Source: Polaromonas sp. 39-63-25
GTDB lineage: Bacteria > Pseudomonadota > Gammaproteobacteria > Burkholderiales > Burkholderiaceae_C
Direction of reading: 5' to 3'
Length of the DNA: 64,000 nt
Assembly: GCF_002278925.1 (NCBI RefSeq)
Contig: NZ_NCJH01000007.1
Span: 310,001-374,000, forward strand
Part shown: positions 13,074 to 22,558 of the stretch, one piece after another
Numbering within the stretch: the first letter of the stretch is position 1
How the letters are laid out: the number at the start of each line of letters is the position of its first letter
Program-made: the position numbers and the translations under genes
The notes under the pieces: model-generated
The model's input: only the letters and a program-made list of their open reading frames with translations
Databases searched by the model: none
Told to the model about the DNA's origin: nothing

Positions 13074-13733
13074 TCAGTCGTTCTTTGAAAAAGGAGATTT
13101 GAAGGTGAAGGCAGGAGGCGGCCCGGTATCGGGCTTGCCGCTGAAAATGCGGGCCACACGGGCAAACAGCTGCGTCAGGAAGCGCCAGCAAAGGCGGATC
13201 AGGCACACGCTGGCCACCAGCACGAGCAGCAGCACGACCACAAACACCAGCGGGTGCGCAATCGCCAGCCACAGGCCCAACGGCACCATGCCGTCTTCGA
13301 GCAGGGACGCGCCCACGTTGCTGAAGGGTTCGGGCGAGGTGTTGATGGCCGCGCGGGCCGTCGCCTTGGCAGCGTGGCTGGTGGCCGCCAGTGTGCCGCC
13401 CGCCAGCGCCGCGAGCAGCGCCATCAGCCCGCTGTCGGCGCCGAACACGCCGGCCGCCAAGGCCGCGCCCGCGGGGATGCGGATCATGGTGTGCACCACG
13501 TCCCACAGCGAATCCAGGCCCGGAATCTTGTCGGCTAAAAATTCGACGAACACCATGAAGCCGCTGGCGCCCAGCACCACCGGATGCGCCAGCAAATGCA
13601 GGCCGGGCGGCAGCGTGATCCAGCCCATGAAGCCGGCCAGGCCGGTCAGCAGCACCACCAGGTACAGCCGCACACCGCTGGCCCAGCCGAGCGCGCCGGC
13701 GAGAGCTATCAGCTGTGCGGTGTCCATAGTCAT
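13074..13733 (-). CDS. DUF4126 family integral membrane protein
   Basis: The 219-residue protein matches the DUF4126 family. It begins with a hydrophobic helix (TAQLIALAGALGWASGVRLY), contains LADKIPGLDSLWDVVHTMIR and a glycine/alanine-rich central helix (AGVFGADSGLMALLAALAGG), and has a strongly hydrophobic segment near 165-190 before a basic C-terminal tail. About five membrane segments are expected. The function of the family is unknown. The gene sits inside the carboxylase cluster, between hydratase and liuD, and looks co-transcribed. A second ATG (MDTAQ) lies two codons downstream of the chosen start. Confidence 0.8.
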   Translation of the reverse strand: MTMDTAQLIALAGALGWASGVRLYLVVLLTGLAGFMGWITLPPGLHLLAHPVVLGASGFMVFVEFLADKIPGLDSLWDVVHTMIRIPAGAALAAGVFGADSGLMALLAALAGGTLAATSHAAKATARAAINTSPEPFSNVGASLLEDGMVPLGLWLAIAHPLVFVVVLLLVLVASVCLIRLCWRFLTQLFARVARIFSGKPDTGPPPAFTFKSPFSKND

Positions 13734-13736
13734 GCG

Positions 13737-13802
13737 GCCCCCACGCTCGGCACTGGCGTGTCCTCGCTGCCCCCCGCGGGGGCGCGAGCTTGCTTGGGGC
13801 GG
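13737..13802. repeat. Interspersed repeat family A, inverted copy
   Basis: On the plus strand it reads GCCCCCACGCTCGG, later GCCCCCCGCGGGGGC and TTGCTTGGGGCGG. This is the reverse complement of the arrangement in the other copies. It lies between the hydratase stop and the DUF4126 start. Confidence 0.65.
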
Positions 13803-13829
13803 CCCTGCGCGGCGATCATTGCATTCTCT

Positions 13830-14621
13830 TCACGATTGACCGGACAGCCAATTGGGTTTGCGTTTTTGCAGAAAGGACTGCACACCTTCGCGGCCTTCCG
13901 GGCTGACGCGGATGTCGGCAATGCCTTCCACCGTCATCTGCACCAGCGCCGGGGTGATGGCCTGCTCCGCCACGTCCTGCACCAGCTTTTTGCACAACCG
14001 CACCGCCTGCGGGCCGGCGTTGACCAGCGTTTTCACCAGCTCGGCCACCTTGGCGTCGAGCTCGTCAGCATTCACGACCTCATGCACAAACCCGATGCGC
14101 AGGGCCTCCGCGGCACTGAAACGTTCGGCGGTCAGGAAGTAGCGGTGCGACGCCCGCGCGCCCATGGCGCGAATCACATACGGGCTGATGGTCGCGGGAA
14201 TCAGGCCCAGCTTCACTTCACTCAGGCAATAACCGGCCGTGTCCACCGACACGGCGATGTCGCAGGCCGCCACCAGGCCGGTGCCGCCCGCATACACGTC
14301 GCCCTGCACACGCGCGATGGTCGGTTTGGGGCAGGCATAGATCACGCGCAGCATCTCGGCCAGCGCACCGGCATCGGCGAGGTTTTCCTCGCGCGAATAG
14401 GTGGCCATGCGTTTCATCCAGTTCAGGTCGGCGCCGGCGCAAAACGCCGTGCCGTTGGCCGCCAGCACGATGCAGCGCACGTCGTCACGAAAACCGAGGT
14501 CCTGGAAACACGCGGTCATCTCGGCGATGACCTCGTCGTTGAACGCGTTGCGAACGTCGGGGCGATTGAGGGTGACGGTGGCCACGCCGCCGTCGCAGGC
14601 CAGTTGCAGATGTTCCATCAT
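13830..14621 (-). CDS. liuC: Methylglutaconyl-CoA hydratase (LiuC), crotonase family
   Basis: This 263-residue enoyl-CoA hydratase/isomerase-family protein has the oxyanion-hole segments IVLAANGTAFCAGADLNWMK (residues 50-69) and RVQGDVYAGGTGLVAACDIA (104-123). The ADLNWMK motif is typical of methylglutaconyl-CoA hydratases. Context agrees: between carboxylase alpha and beta genes, it would hydrate the product of the carboxylase to HMG-CoA. It starts 7 nt after the acyl-CoA dehydrogenase gene ends. An isohexenylglutaconyl-CoA hydratase of terpene catabolism would look similar. Confidence 0.88.
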   Translation of the reverse strand: MMEHLQLACDGGVATVTLNRPDVRNAFNDEVIAEMTACFQDLGFRDDVRCIVLAANGTAFCAGADLNWMKRMATYSREENLADAGALAEMLRVIYACPKPTIARVQGDVYAGGTGLVAACDIAVSVDTAGYCLSEVKLGLIPATISPYVIRAMGARASHRYFLTAERFSAAEALRIGFVHEVVNADELDAKVAELVKTLVNAGPQAVRLCKKLVQDVAEQAITPALVQMTVEGIADIRVSPEGREGVQSFLQKRKPNWLSGQS

Positions 14622-14628
14622 TTCTTCC

Positions 14629-15768
14629 TCAATACCTTTTGGCCACTTCTTCCAGCATCACTTCGGTGGCGCCGCCGCCGATGGCCAGCACGCGGGCGTC
14701 GCGCCACAGGCGCTCGATCGCGGTCTCGCGGATGAAACCCATGCCGCCGTGGAACTGCTGGCAGGTCTGCACCACCTCGTTGACCAGCTCCCCGGTCAGG
14801 GCTTTCAGCATGGAGACGTCCTGCACGATGTCGTGGCCCTGCGTGACGCGCCAGGCGCAGTGGTACATGAAGGCGCGTGCGGCACGCGTCTTCGCGTCCA
14901 GCATGGCCAGGCGCTGGCGGATCACCTGCTGGTCCCACAGCGGCCCGCCGAAGGCCTGGCGCTGGCGCACATAGTCGATCGTGAGCTTGAGCGCCTGCTG
15001 GCAATGGCCGACCGCCATCGCGCCCAGCGCAATGCGTTCGGTCTGGAAGTTCTTCATCACCGAATAAAAGCCCTTGCCCTCCTCGCCCAGCAGGTTCCAG
15101 GCGGGGATGCGCACGTTGTCGAAGATCAGCTCGGCGGTGTCCGACGACAGCCAGCCGGTTTTCTTCAGCGCGCGGCCGACGGTGAAGCCCGGCGTGCCTT
15201 TTTCGACGATGAACATCGAGATGTCGCGCTTGCCCGGGCCGGTCTTGGCCGCCACAAAGTACAGGTCGGCATGGACACCGTTGGTGATGAACATCTTGGT
15301 GCCGTTGATGACCCAGTCGTCGCCATCGCGCTTCGCCGTGGAACGTATGCCCGCTACGTCCGAGCCGGCGCCCGGCTCGGTGATGCCGACGGCGGTGATC
15401 AGCTCGCCGGCGATCACCTTCTTCATGTACTTTTCTTTTTGCGCCGGATTGCCGGCATGGTGCAAATGCGGGCTGGCCATGTCGGTGTGGACCAGCACGG
15501 TGATGATGAAGCCGGCAAAGGTGGACTGCGACAGCGCCTCGGCAAACACCAGGTTGGTCATCGCATCGCTGTCGGCACCGCCGTATTTTTCTTCGTACAT
15601 CAGGCCGAACAGGCCGGCGGCGCCCATGCGTTTGAGGACGTCGCGCGGCACAAAGCCCTGCTCTTCCCAGGCGGCGGCGTGCGGCTCGACCTCCTTGGCG
15701 ATAAAGCGGGCGATCTGGTCGCGCAGGGACTCGTACTCGGGCGTGTCGTAAATGGAGGCGTTGGACAT
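14629..15768 (-). CDS. Acyl-CoA dehydrogenase of the carboxylase cluster
   Basis: This 379-residue FAD-dependent dehydrogenase starts MSNASIYDTPEYESLRDQIA; a longer frame upstream only overlaps the carboxylase gene. The flavin/substrate segment [18 protein letters not shown] and the C-terminal motif QQFHGGMGFIRETAIERLWR are present. The usual catalytic glutamate of medium-chain enzymes is missing: IGGGATEV stands where IYEGT is expected. A glutamate is present in FQTERIALG, where isovaleryl-CoA dehydrogenase has its base. So it probably acts on branched acyl-CoA such as isovaleryl- or citronellyl-CoA. A dedicated isovaleryl-CoA dehydrogenase is encoded at 37498-38679, so this may be a second isozyme or have another substrate. 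Confidence 0.9.
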   Translation of the reverse strand: MSNASIYDTPEYESLRDQIARFIAKEVEPHAAAWEEQGFVPRDVLKRMGAAGLFGLMYEEKYGGADSDAMTNLVFAEALSQSTFAGFIITVLVHTDMASPHLHHAGNPAQKEKYMKKVIAGELITAVGITEPGAGSDVAGIRSTAKRDGDDWVINGTKMFITNGVHADLYFVAAKTGPGKRDISMFIVEKGTPGFTVGRALKKTGWLSSDTAELIFDNVRIPAWNLLGEEGKGFYSVMKNFQTERIALGAMAVGHCQQALKLTIDYVRQRQAFGGPLWDQQVIRQRLAMLDAKTRAARAFMYHCAWRVTQGHDIVQDVSMLKALTGELVNEVVQTCQQFHGGMGFIRETAIERLWRDARVLAIGGGATEVMLEEVAKRY

Positions 15769-15785
15769 TTTTCGTACCGGTGGCG

Positions 15786-17420
15786 TTACATGCGGAAAAC
15801 GCCGAACTTCGGCTCGGGAATCGGTGCGTTCAGGCTGGCGCGCAGGCCCAGCGCCAGCACGCGGCGCGTGTCGGCCGGGTCGATCACGCCGTCGTCCCAC
15901 AGGCGGGCACTGGAGTAATACGGATGCGACTGGTGCTCGAACTGGTCCAGCATCGGCTGCTTGAAGGCTTTTTCCTCCTCGGCGCTCCAGCTGCCGCCCT
16001 TGGCCTCGATCGCGTCGCGCCGCACGCTGGCCAGCACGGAAGAAGCCTGTTCGCCGCCCATGACGCAGATACGTGCGTTCGGCCACATCCACAAGAAGCG
16101 CGGGCTGTAGGCGCGGCCGCACATGCCGTAGTTGCCGGCGCCGAAGCTGCCGCCGATGATGATGGTGAACTTGGGCACCTGGGCGGTGGCCACGGCCATC
16201 ACCATCTTGGCGCCGTGGCGCGCAATGCCTTCGGCTTCGTACTTGCGGCCGACCATGAAGCCGGTGATGTTCTGCAAAAACACCAGCGGGATCTTGCGCT
16301 GGCAACACAGCTCGATGAAGTGCGCGCCTTTTTGCGCCGACTCGCTGAACAGGATGCCGTTGTTGGCAATGATGCCGACCGGCATGCCTTCGATGTGGGC
16401 GAAGCCGGTGACCAGCGTGGCGCCGAAACGCGCCTTGAACTCATCGAACTCGCTGCCGTCCACGATGCGGGCGATGATCTCGCGCACGTCGTAAGGCTTG
16501 CGCGTGTCGGTGGGCACCACGCCGTAAACCTCGTCTGCTGCATATTCAGGAGCACGTGGCGCACGACTGGCAAGGACTTCAGGCACTTTTCTATTGAAAT
16601 TTGCGTTCAGGTTGGCAACCGCAGCCCGCGCCAGCGCCAGCGCGTGCGCGTCGTTCTGCGCCAGGTAGTCGGCCACGCCCGACAGGCGGGTGTGCACGTC
16701 GCCGCCGCCCAGGTCTTCGGCGGTGACGATCTCGCCGGTGGCAGCTTTCACCAGCGGCGGGCCGCCCAGAAAAATGGTGCCCTGGTTCTTCACGATGATG
16801 GTTTCGTCGCTCATGGCCGGCACGTAGGCGCCGCCGGCCGTGCAACTGCCCATGACCACCGCGATCTGCGCAATGCCCTGCGCGCTCATGTTGGCCTGGT
16901 TGTAGAAGATGCGGCCGAAATGGTCGCGGTCGGGAAACACCTCGTCCTGGTTCGGCAAATTGGCACCGCCCGAGTCCACCAGGTAAATGCAGGGCAGGCG
17001 GTTTTGCTGCGCCACTTCCTGCGCGCGCAAATGTTTCTTGACCGTCATCGGGTAGTAGGTGCCGCCCTTCACCGTCGCGTCGTTGCAGACGATCATGCAG
17101 TCCACACCGTTGACGCGGCCTATGCCGGTGATCACGCCGGCGCAGGGCGCGCTGTCGCTGCCGTCGCGGTCGGGGTACATGGCCAGCGCCGCCAGCGGGG
17201 CCAGCTCGAGGAAGGGTGTGCCGGGGTCCAGCAGCATCTGCACCCGCTCGCGCGGCGGCAGCTTGCCGCGTGCCACGTGTTTGGCCCGGGCCGCTTCACC
17301 GCCGCCGGCAGCGGCCTTGGCCACCTGCAGCTTCAGGTCGTCCACCAGCGCGCGCATGGCGGCGGCATTGGCCTGAAAGTCGGCCGAGCGGGCGTTGAGT
17401 TTTGTCTCCAGAACAGGCAT
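15786..17420 (-). CDS. liuB: Methylcrotonyl-CoA carboxylase carboxyltransferase (beta) subunit
   Basis: This 544-residue carboxyltransferase moves the carboxyl group from biotin to the acyl-CoA. It starts at [12 protein letters not shown], preceded by a GAGG ribosome site; longer in-frame starts have no such site. Family motifs include [58 protein letters not shown] and [19 protein letters not shown]. It is the first gene of the minus-strand cluster: carboxyltransferase, acyl-CoA dehydrogenase, hydratase, DUF4126, biotin carboxylase. The AraC-family regulator is divergent from it across a 133-bp gap. A geranyl-CoA carboxylase cannot be excluded by eye. Confidence 0.92.
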   Translation of the reverse strand: MPVLETKLNARSADFQANAAAMRALVDDLKLQVAKAAAGGGEAARAKHVARGKLPPRERVQMLLDPGTPFLELAPLAALAMYPDRDGSDSAPCAGVITGIGRVNGVDCMIVCNDATVKGGTYYPMTVKKHLRAQEVAQQNRLPCIYLVDSGGANLPNQDEVFPDRDHFGRIFYNQANMSAQGIAQIAVVMGSCTAGGAYVPAMSDETIIVKNQGTIFLGGPPLVKAATGEIVTAEDLGGGDVHTRLSGVADYLAQNDAHALALARAAVANLNANFNRKVPEVLASRAPRAPEYAADEVYGVVPTDTRKPYDVREIIARIVDGSEFDEFKARFGATLVTGFAHIEGMPVGIIANNGILFSESAQKGAHFIELCCQRKIPLVFLQNITGFMVGRKYEAEGIARHGAKMVMAVATAQVPKFTIIIGGSFGAGNYGMCGRAYSPRFLWMWPNARICVMGGEQASSVLASVRRDAIEAKGGSWSAEEEKAFKQPMLDQFEHQSHPYYSSARLWDDGVIDPADTRRVLALGLRASLNAPIPEPKFGVFRM

Positions 17421-17532
17421 AGATTCCTCACAGCGGCGCCGGCGGCCGCGCATGGACCACACCTTAACGCCAATACCGCAGCTTAGGCGCAAATGCCGCC
17501 AGACGGCCGCCACACAGGTTGCAAATCGTGCC

Positions 17533-17547
17533 AGCTTGCGCCAAACT
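17533..17547. promoter_or_regulatory. 15-nt motif shared with the MFS-gene upstream region
   Basis: AGCTTGCGCCAAACT sits 6 nt before the AraC ATG, in the gap between the divergent regulator and the carboxylase operon. It is identical to 7199-7213 upstream of the MFS gene. A regulator binding site is possible but untested. Confidence 0.25.
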
Positions 17548-17553
17548 CGGCCC

Positions 17554-18603
17554 ATGTCCGCCCGCCTCCCGACCGCTACCCCGGCCCAGCCGGCTGCCGC
17601 CACCCCCATGGCCTTTGCACGGGTGATGGCGGCGGCCTACGAACTTTACGGTCGTAGCCCCGCCAACGCCTTGAAGCTGGCACAGATCACGCCAGCCCGG
17701 CTGCAGCAGCTCGAGGCCCGCATCACCGCACGCCAGATGGAAGTGTTGTCCGGCACGGCCATGCAGGAGCTTGACGATGAAGCCCTGGGCGCCTTCTCGA
17801 GAAAACTGCCCTGGGGCAGCTACGGCATGCTGGCCCGGGCCTCGCTCAGCGCGCCCGATCTCGGCGTGGCCCTCAAACGCTGGTGCCGCCACCACGCCCT
17901 GCTGGCGGGCGACATTGCCCTCAAGCTGGTCGTCACCGGCGACAGCGCCGCCATCACGATTGAAGAGCGCACCGACCTGGCCCGGCATGGCCAAGGCGCG
18001 CGCGAGTTCTGCCTGGTGCACGTGCTCCGCAACATCCACGGCCTGGCCTGCTGGTACATCGACTCCCGCATTCCGCTGCAGGGTGCGCGCTTCCCGTTTG
18101 CCGCACCGCCGCATGCCGACGCCTACGGGCTGATGTTTCCCGGCCCGATACGTTTTGATGCTGCGCAGGCCGAGATCCGCTTCGATGCGCGTTACCTCGC
18201 CCTGCCCCTGCGCCGCGACGAAAAAGCCCTGCAGCACATGCTGCAGCGCGCCCTGCCGCTGACGGTGCTGCAATACCGCCGCGACCGGCTGCTGGTGCAG
18301 CAGGTACGGCAGGTGCTGACCGCCCACCCGGACCAGGCGCACAACGCCGACGGCGTGGCGGCGCTGCTGAACATCTCGGCGCGCACGCTGCACCGGCAAT
18401 TGAAGGAAGAAGGCGCGAACCTGCAGCAGCTGAAAGACGAGGTGCGCTGCGAGCGCGCAAAAGACCTGCTGTACCGCAGCGACAAACCGGTCAAGCAGGT
18501 GGCGGCAGCGGTGGGTTTTTTGAACGAGAAGAGTTTTACGCGGGCGTTTCGCGCATGGACGGGCACGAGTCCGGGGGAGTTTCGCAAGGGCTTTCCGGGG
18601 TGA
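17554..18603 (+). CDS. AraC-family transcriptional regulator
   Basis: The 349-residue protein has a long N-terminal effector domain of the type found in OruR/ArgR-like AraC proteins ([20 protein letters not shown], then [12 protein letters not shown]). The C-terminal AraC DNA-binding domain starts near residue 255: [20 protein letters not shown], then [20 protein letters not shown] and [10 protein letters not shown]. The start at [10 protein letters not shown] is preferred to one 53 codons upstream, which would overlap the carboxylase promoter; an ATG at MAFARVM is also possible. Its divergent position makes it the likely local regulator of the carboxylase operon; the effector is unknown. Confidence 0.88.
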   Translation: MSARLPTATPAQPAAATPMAFARVMAAAYELYGRSPANALKLAQITPARLQQLEARITARQMEVLSGTAMQELDDEALGAFSRKLPWGSYGMLARASLSAPDLGVALKRWCRHHALLAGDIALKLVVTGDSAAITIEERTDLARHGQGAREFCLVHVLRNIHGLACWYIDSRIPLQGARFPFAAPPHADAYGLMFPGPIRFDAAQAEIRFDARYLALPLRRDEKALQHMLQRALPLTVLQYRRDRLLVQQVRQVLTAHPDQAHNADGVAALLNISARTLHRQLKEEGANLQQLKDEVRCERAKDLLYRSDKPVKQVAAAVGFLNEKSFTRAFRAWTGTSPGEFRKGFPG

Positions 18604-19034
18604 GCAGCGTGCCGTCCAACGGCGCAGGCAACCCGACGGTTTAAGGCCTGGCTCAGGGCCTGTAAACGCCATTTACCCAAACAGGGGTAAAATACCCCAG
18701 TTGCTGCAATTTAGCTTCCTTTGCAGTAAATCCAGTCTGACACGGTCTGCGGCACTTCATACCTGCCCCTCCGCACCTTTTGGCCGATAGTTCCGGCCCT
18801 CCCGGTCGTCAAACTCCCCCAGCGGCGAGCTTCACCCCGGTCTCTTTTCCTCCCTTTGACCGAATTTTTGACCTGAATCAGTTACCGGATTGATCTTCGG
18901 TTATTGGCGCTCAGTCCTACAGAACGCTGCCCTCGGGCATGCGATTATTTCGTTGACCGGTTTTCTAACCAGAACCGTCATACCCGCTTCGCTCATTTGA
19001 TTCAAACGTGCAAGCTTTTTTGAAAGGTCCCAAA
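18604..19034. other. 431-bp non-coding stretch with probable long leader of the RRM gene
   Basis: No convincing gene is seen. Near the AraC end there are two small inverted repeats: GTAAA-CGCCA-TTTAC at 18662-18676 and GGGGTA-AAA-TACCCC at 18684-18698. The last 200 bases are less GC-rich and contain a weak stem, CGGTT-n10-AACCG (18957-18976). They probably hold the promoter and a long 5' leader of the RNA-binding protein gene. Such leaders often carry cold-responsive structure, but that is inference. Confidence 0.4.
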
Positions 19035-19412
19035 ATGGGCAAGAAACTTTACGTCGGCAACCTCTCCTACTCGGTGAACGACGACTCCCTGCAACAACAC
19101 TTCTCTGAATTTGGCGCGATCACTTCCGCCAAAGTCATGATGGACCGCGACAGCGGCCGTTCCAAAGGCTTCGGCTTTGTGGAAATGTCCAGCGACGCAG
19201 AAGCCCAGGCAGCCATCAGCGGCATGAACGGCAAGTCCGTTGATGGCCGTGACATGGTGGTCAATGAGGCCCGTCCGATGGAGCCACGTACCGGCGGCTT
19301 CGGCGGCGGCGGTGGCGGTCGTCGTGAAGGCGGCGGCGGCGGTGGCGGCGGCTACGGTGGTGGCGGCGGCGGCGGTTACGGCGGCGGTGGCGGCGGCCGC
19401 GGCGGCTACTAA
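19035..19412 (+). CDS. Glycine-rich RRM RNA-binding protein
   Basis: The 125-residue protein has one RNA recognition motif (residues 2-80) with RNP2 KLYVGNLSYSV and RNP1 KGFGFVEMS. A tail of almost only glycine with a few arginine and tyrosine follows (GGYGGGGGGGYGGGGGGRGG). This architecture is the bacterial/cyanobacterial RRM-Gly type, often cold-induced, and binds single-stranded RNA. The start MGKKLYVGN has an AAAGG site 8 nt upstream. The tail is encoded by a GGN trinucleotide repeat (about 19296-19409) that could vary in length. A strong terminator follows 18 nt after the stop. Confidence 0.92.
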   Translation: MGKKLYVGNLSYSVNDDSLQQHFSEFGAITSAKVMMDRDSGRSKGFGFVEMSSDAEAQAAISGMNGKSVDGRDMVVNEARPMEPRTGGFGGGGGGRREGGGGGGGGYGGGGGGGYGGGGGGRGGY

Positions 19413-19430
19413 GCTCTGCTTCTCCAATGA

Positions 19431-19460
19431 AAAAAACCGGCTCCAGGGCCGGTTTTTTTT
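19431..19460. terminator. Bidirectional intrinsic terminator after the RRM gene
   Basis: AAAAAACCGGC and GCCGGTTTTTTTT flank a 6-nt loop. The GC stem with T runs on both strands can stop transcription from the RRM gene and from the opposing dehydrogenase gene. Confidence 0.85.
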
Positions 19461-19622
19461 CGCCTGTACCTGGCGCCGGATCAGCCCGCTAGTGCTGCAA
19501 CCTGGAAGTATCGGAACAAGATGAAAGTGATGGATTCGTGCCCAGGGCAAGGCGCAAGCCGCAGTGAAGGCTGTGCGCCTTCGCAAGGGTTGCAACGCCG
19601 CCATGGGTGCGAAGACGCGCTT

Positions 19623-20804
19623 TCATGTTTCGATATTTTCGGGTTGGAGTACCAGACCCTTGTTCGGGTTGAGCAGGTACTTGGTGCCGGTGGCGCGCTG
19701 GCCGTACACCGCAATTTCTGCGGGTTGCAGCGCCTCGGTCAGCGAGATCTCTTTCGAATAGCTGCTGGCAAACGTGGTTTTCAGCTCGTCGGCCACCCGC
19801 TGGCGCAGGGCTTGCGCAGCCACCGGGCCGATGCGCTGCAGGAAGGGAAACAGCAGCCAGCCGCCCATGCCCCAGGCCATGCCGAAGTTGCGGTTGAACT
19901 CGGTGGGGCCGGTGTCCAGGCCGCCGTAGACGTAAACCTGCTTGTGGGTGGTGGAGCCGTAGCGGCTGTACTCCTTGGCCGTGCGGTTCAGCGCCGCCTC
20001 CATGCAGCCGAGAATCTGCCCCGCCAGCTTGCCGCCGCCGGTCGCGTCGAAGGCCAGGGTGGCGCCGGTGGCCACCAGCGCCTGGGTCAGGTCCTCGATA
20101 AAGGTGGGCGACGAGGCGTCACATACATGCACGGCGCCCTGCGACTTCAGCAGCGCCGCCTGCTCCGGCTTGCGCACGATGTTCACCAAGCCGATGCCGT
20201 CTTTCAGGCAGATCCGGTTGAGCATCTGCCCCAGGTTGGACGCCGCGGCGGTGTGCACCAGAGCCGTGTGGCCCTCGCGGCGCATGGTCTCCACCATGCC
20301 CAGCGCCGTCAGCGGGTTCACAAAACAGGAAGCACCCTCGGCCGGCGTGGTGCCTTCGGGCAGCGGCAGGCATTGCTCGGCCTTGACGCAGCGGTATTGC
20401 GCATACATCGCGCCGCCCAGCGTGGCCACCGTTTTGCCCAGCAGCGCCTGCGCGGCTGGCGCACTGCCGGCCGCCACCACCACGCCCGCGCCTTCGTTGC
20501 CCACGGGCAGCGCCTGGCCCAGTCGGCCGGCCATGGCTTTCATGGCCGCCGGGGGAATCTGCATCGTGACCACCGGGTGCGTGGCAGAGCCGCCCAGCGT
20601 GGCCGTGCGGATATCGCCCGCGCCGAACAGCAGGCCGATGTCCGACGGGTTGATGGGTGTGGCTTCGATGCGCACCACCACTTCATCGGCGGCAGGGGTG
20701 GGCGTGGGCACGCTGACCAGCGAGATCTCCAGCAGACCCTCGGGTTTGACGAGGGATTGCAGTTGCAGGCCGGTGGGGGTGGGGGGTGTTGTTTTCGTCG
20801 TCAT
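19623..20804 (-). CDS. Zinc-type alcohol dehydrogenase-like oxidoreductase
   Basis: This 393-residue MDR-family protein has the GroES-like N-terminal part (ATPINPSDIGLLFGAGDIRT, then PVGNEGAGVVVAAG) and a Rossmann-type coenzyme domain (LVHTAAASNLGQMLNRICLK). The usual zinc cysteine cluster is absent, so it is more like a quinone/enoyl reductase than a zinc alcohol dehydrogenase. It probably uses NAD(P)H on a carbonyl or enoyl substrate; the actual substrate is unknown. The start MTTKTTPP follows a GGAGATAACC ribosome site. It follows the acyl-CoA ligase gene by 43 nt and is likely co-transcribed. Between its stop and 19480 lies a segment with a GAAGGC-n5-GCCTTC hairpin. Confidence 0.8.
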   Translation of the reverse strand: MTTKTTPPTPTGLQLQSLVKPEGLLEISLVSVPTPTPAADEVVVRIEATPINPSDIGLLFGAGDIRTATLGGSATHPVVTMQIPPAAMKAMAGRLGQALPVGNEGAGVVVAAGSAPAAQALLGKTVATLGGAMYAQYRCVKAEQCLPLPEGTTPAEGASCFVNPLTALGMVETMRREGHTALVHTAAASNLGQMLNRICLKDGIGLVNIVRKPEQAALLKSQGAVHVCDASSPTFIEDLTQALVATGATLAFDATGGGKLAGQILGCMEAALNRTAKEYSRYGSTTHKQVYVYGGLDTGPTEFNRNFGMAWGMGGWLLFPFLQRIGPVAAQALRQRVADELKTTFASSYSKEISLTEALQPAEIAVYGQRATGTKYLLNPNKGLVLQPENIET

Positions 20805-20847
20805 GGTTATCTCCGTTGATTCATATCCAAATACATCTCTATCTTTA

Positions 20848-22413
20848 TCAGCTGCCGGCAAACACGTCCTGGTAAAGCGCCCGCAGATCCCGCTTCAGCA
20901 GCTTGCCGCTGGGGTTTTTCGGCAGCGCCTCGGTGAACACAATCGCCTTGGGCGCCTTGAAGTTGGCAATGTGCTCGCTGCAGTGCACCAGCACCTGCTG
21001 CTCGGTCAGCGTCTGGCCGGCCTTGACCACAATCACCGCCACCACGGCCTCCACCCACTTGGGGTGCGGCACGCCGACCACCGCCACTTCCGACACGGCG
21101 CCCAGGCGGTAAATCATTTCTTCCACCTCGCGGCTGGCCACGTTTTCGCCGCCGGTCTTGATCATGTCCTTCTTGCGGTCCACCACGGTGATGAAGCCTT
21201 CGTCGTCGATGGTGGCCAGGTCGCCGGAATGGAACCAGCCGCCCTGGAAGGCGGCCTTTGTTTTCTCTTCGTCGCGAAAGTAGCCCAGCATCAGGTGCGG
21301 CGAGCGGTGCACGATTTCGCCGACCTCGCCGCTTGCTACGTCGTTCATGGCGTCGTCCACCACGCGCGTTTCCACATTGAGCACGGCGCGCCCGCAGGAG
21401 CCGGGCTTGCGCAGCTGGTCGTTGGGGCCCAGCATGGTCGCCAGCGGGGCAATCTCGGTCTGGCCGTAGAGGTTCCAGAAGCCGACGTCGGGCAGGCGCC
21501 GCGCCAGCTCGCGCAGCACCTCCACCGGCATGATGGACGCGCCGTAATAACCCTTGCGCAGGGTGGACAGGTCGGTGCCATCGAACAGCGGCGAACGCAG
21601 CAGCGCGATCCACACCGTGGGCGGTGCAAAGAAGGAGGTGATGTGGTGCTGCGCCATCAGCGGAAGCAGGTTGTCCGGTGTCGGCTTGGCGGTGATGATG
21701 CTGGTGGCCCCCACATAAATGGCCGGGCCAAAAAACACGTCGAGCTGCGCGCAGTGGTACAGCGGCAGCGCGTGCAGCATCACGTCGCCATGTGCAATGC
21801 TGGCGTCCACCGCGCAGCTGGCGTATTGCGAGATCACCGCGTCGTGCGTCAGCATCGCACCCTTGGGCATGGACTCGGTGCCGCTGGTGTAGACGATCTG
21901 CGCCAGGTCGGTGCTGCCCAGCGCCACCTCGGGCGGCATGCCCCGGTTGGCGGCCAGGTCGTCGAACGAAACCATGCCCGCCACCGGCTGCGTGGCGTCT
22001 TCCGACGGCAGCCAGACAAACTGCGTGACGGCCGTGTCCAGCGCCGCGGCGCTGCGGGCCAGCTCGGCCAGCCCCGAGTCGGTGGCCAGCATCTGCGCCT
22101 CGGCATGGCGCAGGATGAAGGCCACCTCTTCAGCCTTGAGCATGAAGTTGATGGGCACCAGCACCGCGCCCAGCCGCGCCAGCGCAAACCGCATGGCCGC
22201 AAACCCGTGCGAGTTGCGCGCCAGCACCGCCACCCGGCTCGCGTGGCCCACACCCAGGCCAGCGAGCCCGGCCGCCACGCGGTCGACCACCGCATCAAAC
22301 TCGGCAAAGGTCCAGCGCGTGTCGCCGCAGATCAGGCCGGTCTTGCCCGGGTAACGTTTGGCGGTGCGGTGCAGCAGGTCGGCAATCGTCTGCCGGCGGA
22401 TGGCGGGATTCAT
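20848..22413 (-). CDS. Acyl-CoA synthetase (fatty-acid-CoA ligase type)
   Basis: This 521-residue AMP-forming ligase of the ANL superfamily carries the P-loop-like motif VYTSGTESMPKGAMLTHD (residues 177-194). NLYGQTEIAPLATML and the hinge/adenylate motif GWFHSGDLATIDDEGFITVV follow, with DRKKDMIKTGGENVASREVE after them. The catalytic lysine is in PKNPSGKLLKRDLR. It activates a carboxylic acid to its CoA thioester; the chain length cannot be told. It is upstream of the MDR oxidoreductase and likely forms an operon with it. Confidence 0.92.
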   Translation of the reverse strand: MNPAIRRQTIADLLHRTAKRYPGKTGLICGDTRWTFAEFDAVVDRVAAGLAGLGVGHASRVAVLARNSHGFAAMRFALARLGAVLVPINFMLKAEEVAFILRHAEAQMLATDSGLAELARSAAALDTAVTQFVWLPSEDATQPVAGMVSFDDLAANRGMPPEVALGSTDLAQIVYTSGTESMPKGAMLTHDAVISQYASCAVDASIAHGDVMLHALPLYHCAQLDVFFGPAIYVGATSIITAKPTPDNLLPLMAQHHITSFFAPPTVWIALLRSPLFDGTDLSTLRKGYYGASIMPVEVLRELARRLPDVGFWNLYGQTEIAPLATMLGPNDQLRKPGSCGRAVLNVETRVVDDAMNDVASGEVGEIVHRSPHLMLGYFRDEEKTKAAFQGGWFHSGDLATIDDEGFITVVDRKKDMIKTGGENVASREVEEMIYRLGAVSEVAVVGVPHPKWVEAVVAVIVVKAGQTLTEQQVLVHCSEHIANFKAPKAIVFTEALPKNPSGKLLKRDLRALYQDVFAGS

Positions 22414-22558
22414 GGGGTCTCCTTTTTTATTTGGTCCAGGCCCAAGTATCCGTCCATACAGGCCTTGCCTGCAGCGGCCCGGGCTTGCGGAGAAAGGGCA
22501 TGACGGGGCGCCGCAAGTCCACTAGACTCGCCAAACATAAAAAACCAAGGAGACAACC

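Noticed and set aside
19002-19604. A 200-codon minus-strand frame over the RRM gene
   Set aside because: It is the antisense of the RRM/GGN tract, which explains its Ala/Thr/Val repeats.
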